Assembly (NCBI GenBank): GCA_963776505.1
Contig: CAVZNH010000070.1
Coordinates: forward strand, 1 to 64,000
Reading direction: 5' to 3'
Source of the DNA: JAMXLO01 sp963776505
GTDB lineage: Bacteria > Pseudomonadota > Alphaproteobacteria > Acetobacterales > Acetobacteraceae
DNA length: 64,000 nucleotides
Part shown: one piece after another, positions 37,669 through 47,423 of the stretch
Layout of the letters: every line of letters starts with the position of its first letter
Numbering within the stretch: the first letter of the stretch is position 1
The notes under the pieces: model-generated
Databases searched by the model: none
Seen by the model: only the letters and a program-made list of their open reading frames with translations
What the model was told of the DNA's origin: nothing
Made by a program: the position numbers and the translations under genes

Positions 37669-38928
37669 CTACGCCAGCAGCTCGAGCAGCGCAGCGGCAG
37701 TGCGACGCGGCAGGTCACCATGCCGTTGGAGAGCAGCCGCAGCCGCCTCTCCCATCGCCTGGCGCCGCACAGGATCGCGGAACAGCCCGTCCACCCAACG
37801 GCCCAACTCCGCCGCATCCCGCACCACGGTCAGTCCGCCCATGCGTACGCAGCATCGCGACATGGTCGGTAAAGTTGCCGGTATGCGGCCCGACCGCGAT
37901 GGCGCAGCCGAGACGCGCCGGCTCCAGCGGGTTCTGCCCGCCGCCCGGTGGCAGCAGGCTGCGCCCGATGAAGGCAATGCCGGCCAGCCGGTAAAGCAGC
38001 CCCAGTTCGCCCAGCGTATCAGCGACCCAAACACCCTCCGCCGGCGGGTCCTCGCCGCGCGACCGATAGCCTGCGGCGGGGATGCCCGCACCACGCTCCG
38101 GATGGCGCGGAGCAATGATCGTCAGCAACCCCGGATGGTCTGCGGCCAGCTCGCGATGGACGGCAAGGATCGCATCCTCCTCCCCTGGATGGGTGCTCGC
38201 GGCGAGCCAGACCGGCCGTCCCGCAATCATCTCGCCGCAGCCGTCGCACCTCCGCCTCGTCCGCCGGCAGCGGCGGCGCGGCAAGCTTCAGATCGCCCGG
38301 CTTGCCCACGCGGCAGCAGCCGAGAGCTGCGCAGCCGTTCCGCGTCGGTCGCGCTGCGCGGTTGCACCTGGGTGAACCCGCCCAGCATCTGCCGTGCCAG
38401 GCCCGGCATACGCCGCCATCGCGCCAGGCTTCGATCGGACAGCCGCGCGTTGATCAGCATCGTGGGGATCCCCCGCGCCCGGCAGGCCGCGAGCAGGTTC
38501 GGCCACAGCTCGCTCTCGACGAAGCCTGCCACATCGGGTCGCCAGTGATCGAGGAACCGCGCCGCCCATCTCGGTACATCGAGCGGCGCGAACCGATGCA
38601 GCACCCGCCCGGCCAGCTCAGGGCCCAGACGCTGCCCCAGCAGCGTCGCCGACGTCACGGTGCCGGTGGTTACCAATATGGTCCGGGCGCCCTCGGCCAA
38701 TTCCGGCAGCACAGGCAGGATCGACATCGTCTCACCGACCGAGGCGGCGTGCAGCCACACCAGCCGTCCCGCCGGCCGCGGCGTGGCGTCGACGCCCCGG
38801 CGCTCGGCGAGTCGCCCGCGCACCTCCTTGCCACGCGCCGCGCGCACCCGCAGCAGCACGCGCACCCCCGGCGCCGCGGCAGTCGCCGCCACCGCCCAGG
38901 CCACGCCCAAGGGGTTCAGGCCGCGCAC
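37669..38928 (-). CDS. waaA: 3-deoxy-D-manno-octulosonic acid (Kdo) transferase, frameshifts
   Basis: Adds Kdo to lipid A precursors. GTG at 38928 (overlapping the stop of the acyltransferase). LVWLHAASVGETMSILPVLP is the classic WaaA N-terminal signature. Then ILVTTGTVTSATLL, RVLHRFAPLDVPRWAARFLD, VAGFVESELWPNLLAACRAR, TMLINARLSDRSLARW; after breaks VWLAASTHPGEEDAILAVHR, LTIIAPRHPERGAGI, AFIGRSLLPPGGGQNPLEPA, and AAALLELLA at the end. About 420 residues, normal for the family. Two or three indels near 38320, 38230 and 37850. Confidence 0.87.
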
Positions 38929-39596
38929 AGCCGGTCCGCTCGTTCGGCGGCGGCGGTCAGCGCGGCGCCGATCGTGGGCACGGCGTCCTGCCAACCGTCG
39001 CGGCCGACCGCTATAGTTGGCAGACAGACCACCACGCCGCGGCCAAACGGCTTCGGCACCACCATGCGGTCCCAGGTCCGCAGCACCCAACGGCGCGTCG
39101 TCTGGGCCGCGCAGGGCAGCACCGGCGCGCCAGACAGCGCGGCAAGCTGCGCCACCCCGGGCGCGGCGACCCGACGCGGGCCACGGGGGCCGTCAGGCGT
39201 TATCGCGATATGGTCGCCGCCTTCGAGCAGGCTGAGCATCAATCGCGTACCCTTTGCTCCGCCGCGCGACGAAGACCCCAGCACCACGTTGAGTGCGAAA
39301 CGGCTGACCACGGCGCCGATGAAGCGACCGTCGCGGTGCTGGCTGACCAGTACGTGCACCCGGTTGCGGGCCTTGCGTCCCTCTGGGGATTGACGCGCCT
39401 TCAGCCACAGCATCGGCATCAGCGGCAGCCGCTCGTGCCAGAACGCGACCACCACTGGCGCGCCAGCCGCGTGCGGCGCCATATGCTCGTGGCCCTCGAG
39501 CGACCACCGCGTCGTCCTCAGCGCGAAGCCGAGATAGAGGCCGAGCAGTTTGGCCGACGCGGCCTGCACGATGGGATGCTGCAACAGCCGTTTCAT
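38916..39596 (-). CDS. Lysophospholipid acyltransferase-like protein (DUF374)
   Basis: 226 residues, intact. VVVAFWHERLPLMPMLWL and VHVLVSQHRDGRFIGAVVSR, then LGSSSRGGAKGTRLMLSLLE, HIAITPDGPRGPRRVAAPGV are DUF374 signatures (HxxxxD-like acyltransferase superfamily; here the conserved S-H-DG and TPDGPRGP). It acts in the inner membrane on lipid A/lysophospholipid, judged by its position upstream of waaA and lpxK, with a 13-base overlap to waaA. Confidence 0.85.
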   Translation of the reverse strand: MKRLLQHPIVQAASAKLLGLYLGFALRTTRWSLEGHEHMAPHAAGAPVVVAFWHERLPLMPMLWLKARQSPEGRKARNRVHVLVSQHRDGRFIGAVVSRFALNVVLGSSSRGGAKGTRLMLSLLEGGDHIAITPDGPRGPRRVAAPGVAQLAALSGAPVLPCAAQTTRRWVLRTWDRMVVPKPFGRGVVVCLPTIAVGRDGWQDAVPTIGAALTAAAERADRLCAA

Positions 39597-39646
39597 TGCA
39601 GCGCCGGTAGCACGCTGCTTGGGGAGTGAGGAAGGGCCGCAGCCTG

Positions 39647-40675
39647 CTATCCTGCGGCGGCCGTGCGTCCGCCGGGGACGATATCGAAATCGACCCGCCT
39701 GTCGACTAGGTCCGTCGCGTCATCGCGTCCAGTGCCGACGATCGGATCCTGCGATCCGACGCCGCGTGCCGTGACCTGGCCTTGCAGCCGAGGCTCGTTT
39801 GCCAACAGGTCATGGCGGATGCGCACGGCGCGGGCCAAAGATAGCCGATCATTGAATTCCGCGGATCCGCTCGGACTGGTATAGCCGGTCAGGCGAAGGC
39901 AGGCACTATCGGCGACAGTCCGCTCAGCGATCGCGCGCAGCCAGTCCGGGTATGCCGCGCTGATCGCAGGGTCCGGCCAGAAGGCCGTCGAGTTCGGTTG
40001 GAACAGAAACTTTACCGACACGCGCCCATGCGCGAGCTGGTAATCAACCAGCTTGGCGAAAACCTCCGTCGCTGACCGCCGGTCGCCAAGAGCCCAGTCA
40101 GTCAAGTAGGGGCCATTGTAAGCCCGCAGCTGATGCCAGCCGGCTGACGGATTTTCGGCCTCACTGTACAGATCGCGCGCCGGCTGATTCAACTCCAAAC
40201 TGCTATCTCCTGCATTCGAGGGCGGGGCGGTCGCGGCTGCCGGTTGCGATGCGACTGCCGTCCTGATCTGTGGCGGGCCGCTAAGCGATTCGCTCAGCAC
40301 TGCGAACCGCGTGGCCTCGTCGTGGTGCCCCAACTGCCTCAGCTTCGCGTGCACGCCGTTTCAGATGTCTGGGCATGTCCAGCACCATTTGATCTCCGCC
40401 GCCGGTGCGTTTGGCAGGAGCGCGACGATCGTCTGGATCATGTCATCCGCGTTGTCGTCCTGTGGCGCTAGCAGATGATCTTCGGCAATCTCTCTATCGA
40501 GCCTGTTGAGCAGCACAACGATGCTTCCCTGCTGTTTGGTTGGTGCGTGCGCTGGGGGCTTGCTGTTCTGCATGTCCCCCTCGGCCGCGCCCGCCGGTAC
40601 TGCGAGTGTCAGGCAAGCGTAGACACCGGCTTGGTAGATCAATCGCCAATACCAACCACGGCCTTTATTTGCCAT
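39647..40675 (-). CDS. Periplasmic OmpA-like domain protein with in-frame TGA
   Basis: From the ATG at 40675: ANKGRGWYWRLIYQAGVYAC with a signal peptide (LTLAVPAGAAEGD), IVVLLNRLDREIAEDHLLAP, then EIKWCWTCPDI followed by an in-frame TGA (40361-40363). The same frame continues NGVHAKLRQLGHHDEATRFA, a proline/alanine linker, and a C-terminal OmpA-like domain: RVSVKFLFQPNSTAFWPDP, CLRLTGYTSPSGSAEFNDRL, SLARAVRIRHDLL, VGSQDPIVGTGRDDATDLVD, RRVDFDIVP (the last fits the peptidoglycan-binding NRRVE-type motif). One base (TGG to TGA) separates one gene into two. Confidence 0.65.
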
Positions 40676-40953
40676 GGCGGCGACTATGAATTGCGGCTTG
40701 TGCGAGTCAATCCGCAACAGACGCCGAGCGCCGACCCCAAAAGGACAGCAATCGTTGCGGCTCAATGTGGCCAGATCCCGTCAGAACGTCATGATATACA
40801 GCAAAAATCTGTCAGGCTGACACAGTGTCGTCATCGACTGAGCGCAGTGAGCTCAATTCAAAACAACTTGAAGCGTGGTGCAATGTAATTGCAGTGCAAT
40901 TCGGTCGTTCGTGGTGTGGTTGTCCTTGGGAAATTCCTGGCTACTGATGCAGA

Positions 40954-42342
40954 TCAGGCTGCCATCCGGTTCCAGGCATCCAGCGCCGCTATCTTGTAGG
41001 CCTCTGCCAGTGTCGGATAGTTGAACGTGTTTTCAATGAAATAATCCAGTGTTCCCTTCAGGTTCAGCACCGCCTGGCCGATGTGGATCAGCTCGGTCGC
41101 GCCCTCGCCAACGATGTGAACGCCGAGTAGCCGGCGCGTCCTGATAGAGAACAGCATCTTCATCATGCCGGCATTCAAACCCATGATGTGGCCGCGCGAG
41201 GTCTCGCGGAAACGCGCGACGCCGCATTCGTATGGGATGCCACGCTCGCGCACCTCCTGCTCGCTCATCCCGACCGTGGAAATCTCCGGCACCGAGTAGA
41301 TGCCATAAGGGAAGAACTCCGGCGCGTTCGGTGCGGGCACGCCGAACGCGTGGCATGCGGCGATGCGACCCTGCTCCATCGAGGTGGATGCAAGGCTTGG
41401 AAAGCCGATCGCATCGCCCGCGCAGTAGATATGCGGCACCTCCGTCTGGAACGTCTGCGGATCGACCTTCAGCCGGCCGCGCTCGTCGGCGGTCAGTCCG
41501 CAGCAACCCAGATTGAGTGCCTCGGTCGCGCCGACGCGGCCGGCAGTGTACAGCACCATTTCGGAGCGCACACGGCGACCGCCCTCCAGGATCGTGACCG
41601 GCCAATCGTTGTCAAACTCGATGCGCTCGACCTTGGCGCCGAAGCGCAGCGCCACACCGCGGTCGCGTAGCTGGTGGGTAAAGTCCTCCATCAACTCGTG
41701 GTCGATGAAGTCGAGCATCGTGGGGCGCTGCTCGACCAGAGCCACCGCCACGTCGAGCGCGCTGAAGATGGTCGCGTATTCCACGCCGATCACGCCGGCG
41801 CCGATCACCGTGAGGCTACGCGGAAGTCGTGGGATATCGACGATCTCGTCGCTGTCGAACACTGACGTGCCATTGAACGGCACGCCATCCGGGCGATGTG
41901 GACGAGTGCCAACCGCGATAAGGATGCGCTCGCCCTGAAACACCCGAATATCGCCGGTGTCGGTGGTGACCTCGATGCGGTGCGGATCGAGGAAGCGCGC
42001 CGTCCCCAGTGTGGTCTGCACCGAGTTACGGGCGAATTGATGCTCCAGCACATCGACCTCGTGGTCGAGCGTCATGTGCAGGCGCGCCATTAAGTCCTTG
42101 GCGGCGATGTCCTTCTTCACCCGATAGGCACGTCCGTAGAAGCCGCGCTCGCGCCAGCCGGTGAGATTGAGCACCGTTTCCCGCAGCGTCTTGGACGGGA
42201 TGGTGCCGGTGTGCACCGAAACGCCGCCGACCCGACGGCCCTTTTCCACCACGAGGACGGACCGGCCGAGCTTGGCAGCCTGGATCGCGGCACGGCGACC
42301 GGCGGGTCCGCTGCCGATGACGATGAAGTCGATTGTGTTCAC
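40954..42342 (-). CDS. sthA: Soluble pyridine nucleotide transhydrogenase
   Basis: GTG at 42342, about 462 residues: NTIDFIVIGSGPAGRRAAIQ (FAD-binding), VGGVSVHTGTIPSKTLRE, where the redox cysteine pair of related disulfide reductases is absent, as in SthA. ILIAVGTRPHRPDGVPF, LTVIGAGVIGVEYATIFSAL (NAD(P)-binding), HIYCAGDAIGFPSLASTSME, then the dimer domain (IYSVPEISTVGMSEQEVRER, NTFNYPTLAEAYKIAALD). It moves hydride between NADPH and NAD+. Its start lies 76 bases from the insertion sequence, whose end reads into its upstream region; a frame through the IS end is open but has no role. Confidence 0.9.
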   Translation of the reverse strand: MNTIDFIVIGSGPAGRRAAIQAAKLGRSVLVVEKGRRVGGVSVHTGTIPSKTLRETVLNLTGWRERGFYGRAYRVKKDIAAKDLMARLHMTLDHEVDVLEHQFARNSVQTTLGTARFLDPHRIEVTTDTGDIRVFQGERILIAVGTRPHRPDGVPFNGTSVFDSDEIVDIPRLPRSLTVIGAGVIGVEYATIFSALDVAVALVEQRPTMLDFIDHELMEDFTHQLRDRGVALRFGAKVERIEFDNDWPVTILEGGRRVRSEMVLYTAGRVGATEALNLGCCGLTADERGRLKVDPQTFQTEVPHIYCAGDAIGFPSLASTSMEQGRIAACHAFGVPAPNAPEFFPYGIYSVPEISTVGMSEQEVRERGIPYECGVARFRETSRGHIMGLNAGMMKMLFSIRTRRLLGVHIVGEGATELIHIGQAVLNLKGTLDYFIENTFNYPTLAEAYKIAALDAWNRMAA

Positions 42343-42413
42343 GGGCGAGAAGACTGGCGGAAACCGAGCCACCGTGTCTATCGTAATCGTGGCGTCATAG
42401 AACCAGCCCGAAA

Positions 42414-42417
42414 CTAG
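42414..42417. repeat. Target duplication CTAG, left
   Basis: CTAG directly outside the left inverted repeat; the same four bases flank the right end (43710-43713). Confidence 0.7.
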
Positions 42418-43709
42418 CAGTCTGCTGAAAAACCCCTGAGTTTCGTTACCATGCTGTCGTGTGGGGGAGAATGGTCGGTTGTCTGGCCCGGTGCTGAGGG
42501 CCTGGAGCGCCGCTGGGTGCATCATTGCGAGCTGTCCTACTGGCGGTGCCATTATGCAGAGACGAGTTTCGGAATGCGGACCAGATTGTAGGCAATGAGG
42601 TTGAGCAGGAAGTCCCCTGCGACGCGGCGAATGCCGCGATGCTTGGTTTTTCGCAGGGTACCATGCTGCTTGCCCCAGCCGAAGATGCACTCGATCATCG
42701 CGCGCCGTGATTGCGATTTCGCATACCCCGTGTGTCGGGTTGTCCGTCCGTCGATGGCGCTGCGCCGTCGTCTGCCGGTCTTGGTCAGACCGTGGTTCTG
42801 CGTCACGTGTGGCGTGACATCGGCGGCGCGAAGCTTCGCCGCATGATCGGCCGTGTCGTAGGCCTTGTCCTCGCCCACCGTGATACGACGGCCGGCGAGC
42901 TTGCGTCTGACCGCCAGCATCGCCTCGGAGGCGCGCCGCTCGGCCGTGCCAGTGGCCTTGCTGAGCATGCCTGCCACCGCCAGCCCGTGACGGTTCTCCA
43001 TGGTGACGTGGCCCATATAAGACAGCTTCGCCTCGCGACCGGCCGCCTTGCGATACAGCCGGCTGTCAGGGTCGGTGGTGCTTTGGTGCGTGTCGTTCTT
43101 GCGGGTCTGCCCGTGGAAGTTCGAACCGTCCTCGTCACTGCCGTCCTTGGGGCGGAAGCTCCGTTGTGAGGCCCAGGCCTCGATCAACGTGCCGTCCACC
43201 GAGAAATGCTCGTCCGACAGCAGCGGCTTCACCTGAGGATGATTGAGCAGCCGCGTCATGAACTTCTCAAACACCTCGCCGGTCTGCAGGCGTTCGCGGT
43301 TCTTGGTGAACGTCGTTGGATCCCACACCAAATCGTCCGGCGACAGGCCGACGAACCAGCGATACAGCAGGTTGTAGTTCAGTTGCTCCATCAGTTGCCG
43401 CTCCGAGCGGATGCCATACAGCACCTGGATCAACAGGGCGCTCAGCAACTGCTCCGGTGGCACCGACGGTCGCCCCTCTCTCGCGTAGAGCCGGGCAAAG
43501 CTCCGGCTCAGCTCGGCCAATACATCGCGCACCAGCCCGCGTATCTTGCGCAACGGATGCCCGGGCGGAACACGCAACTCAGGCGATACATAAGAAAACA
43601 GCCCACCCTGATCCCGGAACATACCGCGCATCACGTTCACCTCATCGTCTGAACGGCCGCAGAGAATCATGCACACACGATTGCAGGGAAGGGGTTTTTC
43701 AGCACACTG
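42418..43709. mobile_element. IS5-type insertion sequence, 1292 bp
   Basis: Left end CAGTCTGCTGAAAAACCCCT (42418-42437) and right end (43690-43709), which as reverse complement is the same 20 bases with one mismatch. Both ends are flanked by CTAG. One transposase gene fills most of the element, on the minus strand. The element is intact in appearance and lies 76 bases upstream of the sthA start. The 4-base CTAG duplication is seen in several IS5/IS1182-type elements; family assignment is by protein similarity recalled, not searched. Confidence 0.9.
42552..43676 (-). CDS. IS5-type DDE transposase (DUF772 N-terminal domain)
   Basis: 374 residues as written; a start at the ATG after the first residues (MRGMFRDQGG) is more usual. 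GMFRDQGGLFSYVSPELRVP, HPLRKIRGLVRDVLAELS are the DUF772 region. DDE residues are probably in FSVDGTLIEAWASQ (first D), ITVGEDKAYDTADHA (second D) and RRAMIECIFGWGKQHGTLRK (E). Conserved Y-(2)-R-(3)-E(6)-K is not checked. No frameshift. The gene is complete and possibly active. It reads towards the sthA start region. Confidence 0.9.
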   Translation of the reverse strand: MCMILCGRSDDEVNVMRGMFRDQGGLFSYVSPELRVPPGHPLRKIRGLVRDVLAELSRSFARLYAREGRPSVPPEQLLSALLIQVLYGIRSERQLMEQLNYNLLYRWFVGLSPDDLVWDPTTFTKNRERLQTGEVFEKFMTRLLNHPQVKPLLSDEHFSVDGTLIEAWASQRSFRPKDGSDEDGSNFHGQTRKNDTHQSTTDPDSRLYRKAAGREAKLSYMGHVTMENRHGLAVAGMLSKATGTAERRASEAMLAVRRKLAGRRITVGEDKAYDTADHAAKLRAADVTPHVTQNHGLTKTGRRRRSAIDGRTTRHTGYAKSQSRRAMIECIFGWGKQHGTLRKTKHRGIRRVAGDFLLNLIAYNLVRIPKLVSA

Positions 43710-43834
43710 CTAGACTCGAAGTCACATCACGACGCCGAAAAGTGCTGTTGCCTTCATTGGCAATCGGTTGACGATGAAGAAGAGCCTCTCATGCTTGCCT
43801 TCCAGACTGCCTGATCCCGACCAGGGCACAACGA

Positions 43835-46274
43835 ATGGCGAACGGGACTACTGGGGATGCGCCGTCTCGCTCCGAACCCGGACTGGTTGGCCGGGGTGAG
43901 GGCGGCCGAAAGCTCATAGCTGTCCTGCACGCCGATATCGCAGGCTATAGCCGCCTGATCGGGCAGGACGATGCTGCGACGGTCCGGCGCCTTGAGCGGA
44001 TCAGACGGGACTGCATCGACCCCTCGATCGAGAAGCACGGCGGACAGATCGTGCAGACAGCGGGTAATTCATTTCTGGCCGTATTCGACAGCGTCCACGG
44101 CGCCGTGCAATGCGCGATAGGATTGCAGCAGGAAATTGCCTCGCACGACGAGGCCAAATCCCCGGACCAACGCATTCAATACCGCATCGGGATAAACGTG
44201 GGCGACGTCATCGCCAACCGCACCGATCTTCACGGAGAAAGCGTCAACGTGGCGGCTCGCCTCCAGGCCGCCTGCACTCCTGGGGGTGTTTGCGTGTCCC
44301 GGATCGTCAGAGACCACATGCGCTCTTTTCCCGGTGTCGACTTTGAAGTTCTTGGCCATCTGACGCTGAAGAACATCGCGACGCCGGTCGAGGCGTTTCA
44401 ATGGCTGCCGCCTGGCTTGCGCAGTGCCCTCGCCGACACCCGCACGAGATGCGCCCGCGCCGGCTACAACCGCAAGTCCACGGCGAGGTCGCCGGGTTTC
44501 ACGATGGTTGATCGGCGGGGCTTTCGCAATCGCGATCGCCGCCGTGCTGTCGCTCGCGGGAGCATGGAACGCTGGCTGGTTTGTCCAGTTGCCCGCAGCG
44601 CCACGCCTGTCGATAATTGTCCTGCCGTTCCAAAACCTGAACAGCGACAGCGGGGAGGATTATCTCGCCGACGCGATTACCACCGATTTGACCGGCGAGC
44701 TCTCGCATGTCCCAGGCAGCTTCGTGATCGCGCGGGACACCGCCTATTCGTACAAGGGCAAGCCAGTTGACGCGCGGAGGCTCGGCGAGGAACTCGGCGT
44801 GCGTTACGTGCTCGAAGGTACCGTTCGCAAACTGGGTGACACGCTGCGGGTGAACGCGCTGCTCGTCGCCACAGGCACTGGCGCGAATATGTGGTCGGAC
44901 CGGTTCGACGTGCCGGTGCGCAGACATCGGTACGGGCCAGGAGGAGATCGTCGAACACCTGTCCGGTGCCCTCGGCGTCGAATTGATCCAGGCCGAGGCC
45001 GCAAGGAGCATTCGCGAGCGGCCGAACAACCCGGATGCGTTCGATTTGGTGCTGCGCGCCCGGTCGCTGTTCTTCCAGCCGGCAAACGACCGGCAGATGA
45101 CCGCGATGCTGGACCTTTACGAGCGCGCGGTCAGCCTCGACCCATCTTCGGTGCCGGCGCTGACCGGCCTCGTTCTCACTTTGCTCAACGCGCAAGATAT
45201 TCGCCCGGGCGGAATGAAGGACATACTGGAGCGGACCGGCCAACTGTTGGCGCGCGCCCGAACGATCGAGCCCGAAAACGAGGATGTCCTGACCCTTACC
45301 GCTTACTGGTGGAATATGCATCAATGGCACTGCGCCGAAACGATCGAAGCGGCGCGGCTCGCCATCCGTGCCTTTCCGAACAGTTATTTCCCACACCGTT
45401 TGTTAAGCGGGTGTCTCATCCAGGTCGGTAAAGCCGATCAGGCTGTGCCGGAGATCGAGGCGGCGCTTCGGCTCAGCCCCCACAGCCCCTATCGGTTCGT
45501 GGATTACGCACACATGGGCGCAGCCATGATGTTGCTTGGACGTTATGATGAAGCGATCGAGTGGGAACAGCGCGCTCTGGCGGCTACACCCGCGCAGTTT
45601 TCGCTTGGCCGCGACAATCGACTGCAATCGATCGCCATTGCCCAGATGTTGCTGGGCCACACCGACGAGGCGCATCGCTTGCAAGCCGAAATGCGATATG
45701 CGTGGCCATGGAGCACCGTCCGGGCAACATTTATATGGTGGCCGTTGCCGCCGATGATCGCGACCCGGATCGCCGGCTTTCGCGACGCGCTCCGGGGCGT
45801 TGGAACGCGCGATCACGCGGAGGAGGATGCCGACTTTGGCGTGGCATCCGACAACGTTATTCATCAAGCGATCTGGGGACATACGCCGACGACCGTGCCG
45901 GGTGCGACAACCATTCGAACAGCCGATCTCGCACACCTGCTTACGAGAAGACGCCGCTGGTGATCGACACGATGTGGAACTTCAGCGGACACTCGCTCCG
46001 AGGGGCAATCGGGCTCAATTATGTCGGCCAGGGCGGCGACCTTGCCGATGTGGCCCAGGATCGGTTGCGGCAAAAGATGCGGGAACTGACAGAAGGCGAT
46101 CTCGCCACACCAATCGTCGCCGTCGGCTGGAGTTCGGAACGTTTCGACAGCCGCAACCTTGTGCTTCGCCTGGTCGCGCTTGGTTACACCAAGGTCTTTT
46201 GGTATCGCGGTGGCCGCGAGGCGTGGGAAGTCGCCAACCTTCCCGAGACCGACATCGTCGAAACCGACTGGTGA
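43835..46274 (+). CDS. Adenylate/guanylate cyclase - TolB/FlgO-like - TPR - rhodanese fusion, frameshifts
   Basis: About 810 residues. The class III cyclase domain is first: LIAVLHADIAGYSRLIGQDD (metal aspartate), QTAGNSFLAVFDS, QYRIGINVGDVIANRTDLHG, ESVNVAARLQAACTPGG. After a break, one membrane segment (FAIAIAAVLSLAGAWNAGWF), then a TolB/FlgO-like domain (LSIIVLPFQNLNSDSGEDYL, TDLTGELSHVPGSFVIARDT), then TPR repeats (ALTGLVLTLLNAQDIRPGG, ALRLSPHSPYRFVDYAHMGA). Finally a rhodanese-like domain in another frame: TPLVIDTMWNFSGHSLRGAI, GYTKVFWYRGGREAWEVA. Breaks lie near 44500, 44930 and 45720-45990. Cyclase-TPR proteins are known in rhizobia-like groups; the role is unknown. Confidence 0.78.
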
Positions 46275-46338
46275 AGACCCTTGACGGCGGAAGCCGGGCC
46301 GCCGTGTCTGCCGTGAGTGCGTGAACGCAGCAGCCCGG

Positions 46339-47097
46339 TTACTGCCGCAGCACCACCGGCTGTCGAACCACCGCTAGCCTGTCCCTCCGATGTGGCACCA
46401 CTGTCTTATCGCCGCGGGGCGCCGCATCATTCGCCACTCTGATCGGACTCAGAAGCAACCAGGCGTCCATCCGCGATTGCAACTGGCGAGGACCGGACAC
46501 CTCAACCTGCCCGGAGCGGACACCCGCTTTCCACGCCAGTCTGCCGAACCATATGGCAATCATCGTGCGGATATCGGTCGTCACATAAACGTCTACCGGG
46601 AACCCGGGATCTGTCGGACATAGGTCGACCGCAGTTCCCCGATCGTTCACCAGCCACCATCGACTCCTGTCGGCGGGCACGCCGGTGAATTCGAAGCACA
46701 CGGTGACGCGCCGCTCAGGAAACACGCTGGGGTCGACGCGCCGCCGGATATTCCATACCAGCACAGTAACGTCCAGATCATCTTCCGCCAAAGGGTCCTG
46801 GGCAAATCGCAGCCCCCACTCACCAAGCTGCTGAATCACGGGACCAAGAGCGGCGCCTGCCTCGGTAAGGTGCCATTCACGCGCATGCTTCCCATCGCCG
46901 CGGCGCTCCACGATGCCGACTCGCTCCAGTTCCTTCAGGCGCTGTGACAACAATGTCTGCGACATCAGCGGTACGCCACGACGAATATCGCTGAAGCGCG
47001 TACTGCCCTCCAGCAATTCCGCAATGACCAACGGCGTCCACCGCTCAACGATGATCTCCGATGCCTTGGCGATCGGACAGAACAGACCGTAGTGCAT
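46339..47097 (-). CDS. HxlR family regulator with C-terminal SCP2-like domain
   Basis: 252 residues. HYGLFCPIAKASEIIVERWT, PLVIAELLEGSTRFSDIRRG, LSQRLKELERVGIVERRG is the winged-helix HxlR domain. After residue 130 comes a domain with EFTGVPADRSRWWLVNDRGT, VDLCPTDPGFPVDVYVTTDI, RTMIAIWFGRLAWKAGVRSG, which fits the SCP2-like lipid-binding domain often attached to such regulators. Cytoplasmic transcription factor, responding to an unknown ligand. Intact; divergent from the cyclase fusion gene only by converging ends. Confidence 0.85.
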   Translation of the reverse strand: MHYGLFCPIAKASEIIVERWTPLVIAELLEGSTRFSDIRRGVPLMSQTLLSQRLKELERVGIVERRGDGKHAREWHLTEAGAALGPVIQQLGEWGLRFAQDPLAEDDLDVTVLVWNIRRRVDPSVFPERRVTVCFEFTGVPADRSRWWLVNDRGTAVDLCPTDPGFPVDVYVTTDIRTMIAIWFGRLAWKAGVRSGQVEVSGPRQLQSRMDAWLLLSPIRVANDAAPRGDKTVVPHRRDRLAVVRQPVVLRQ

Positions 47098-47423
47098 GAT
47101 GAACGCTTCCCCCGTTGCGCTTCACCATACACCGTCCGGGGATCAGGGCGCTCCAGATTCTGGACTGGTTCGCGTAACGGGATTCGGGCACCACAGCGTC
47201 AGCGAAGGCGTACGGCGATGTCCTTCGGTTCGCACGTGAAGTGATGGATGTCGCACTGGCGCATGCGGTCTGCCGCTCCGGCAATGCGGGCCACTATCGG
47301 TCTGAATTGCCGCCCCGAGGTCGAGTTCACGCCGGACTATCACGAAAAGGTGATCCAGGGAGAGACGCTCATGAATGAAAGGTTGTTGCTCGGTTTGACC
47401 TCGCTCACCGAGGGAGAATCAAG
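47098..47423. other. Upstream region of sulfite oxidase gene, with coding-like remnant
   Basis: The plus-strand frame about 47303-47426 reads LNCRPEVEFTPDYHEKVIQG, ETLMNERLLLGLTSLTEGES and looks coding, but has no supported start and ends at the start of the next gene. It may be the end of a broken gene (preceding text EVMDVALAHAVCRSGNAG in another frame), or a small leader gene. The remainder is intergenic and probably contains the promoter. Confidence 0.35.
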
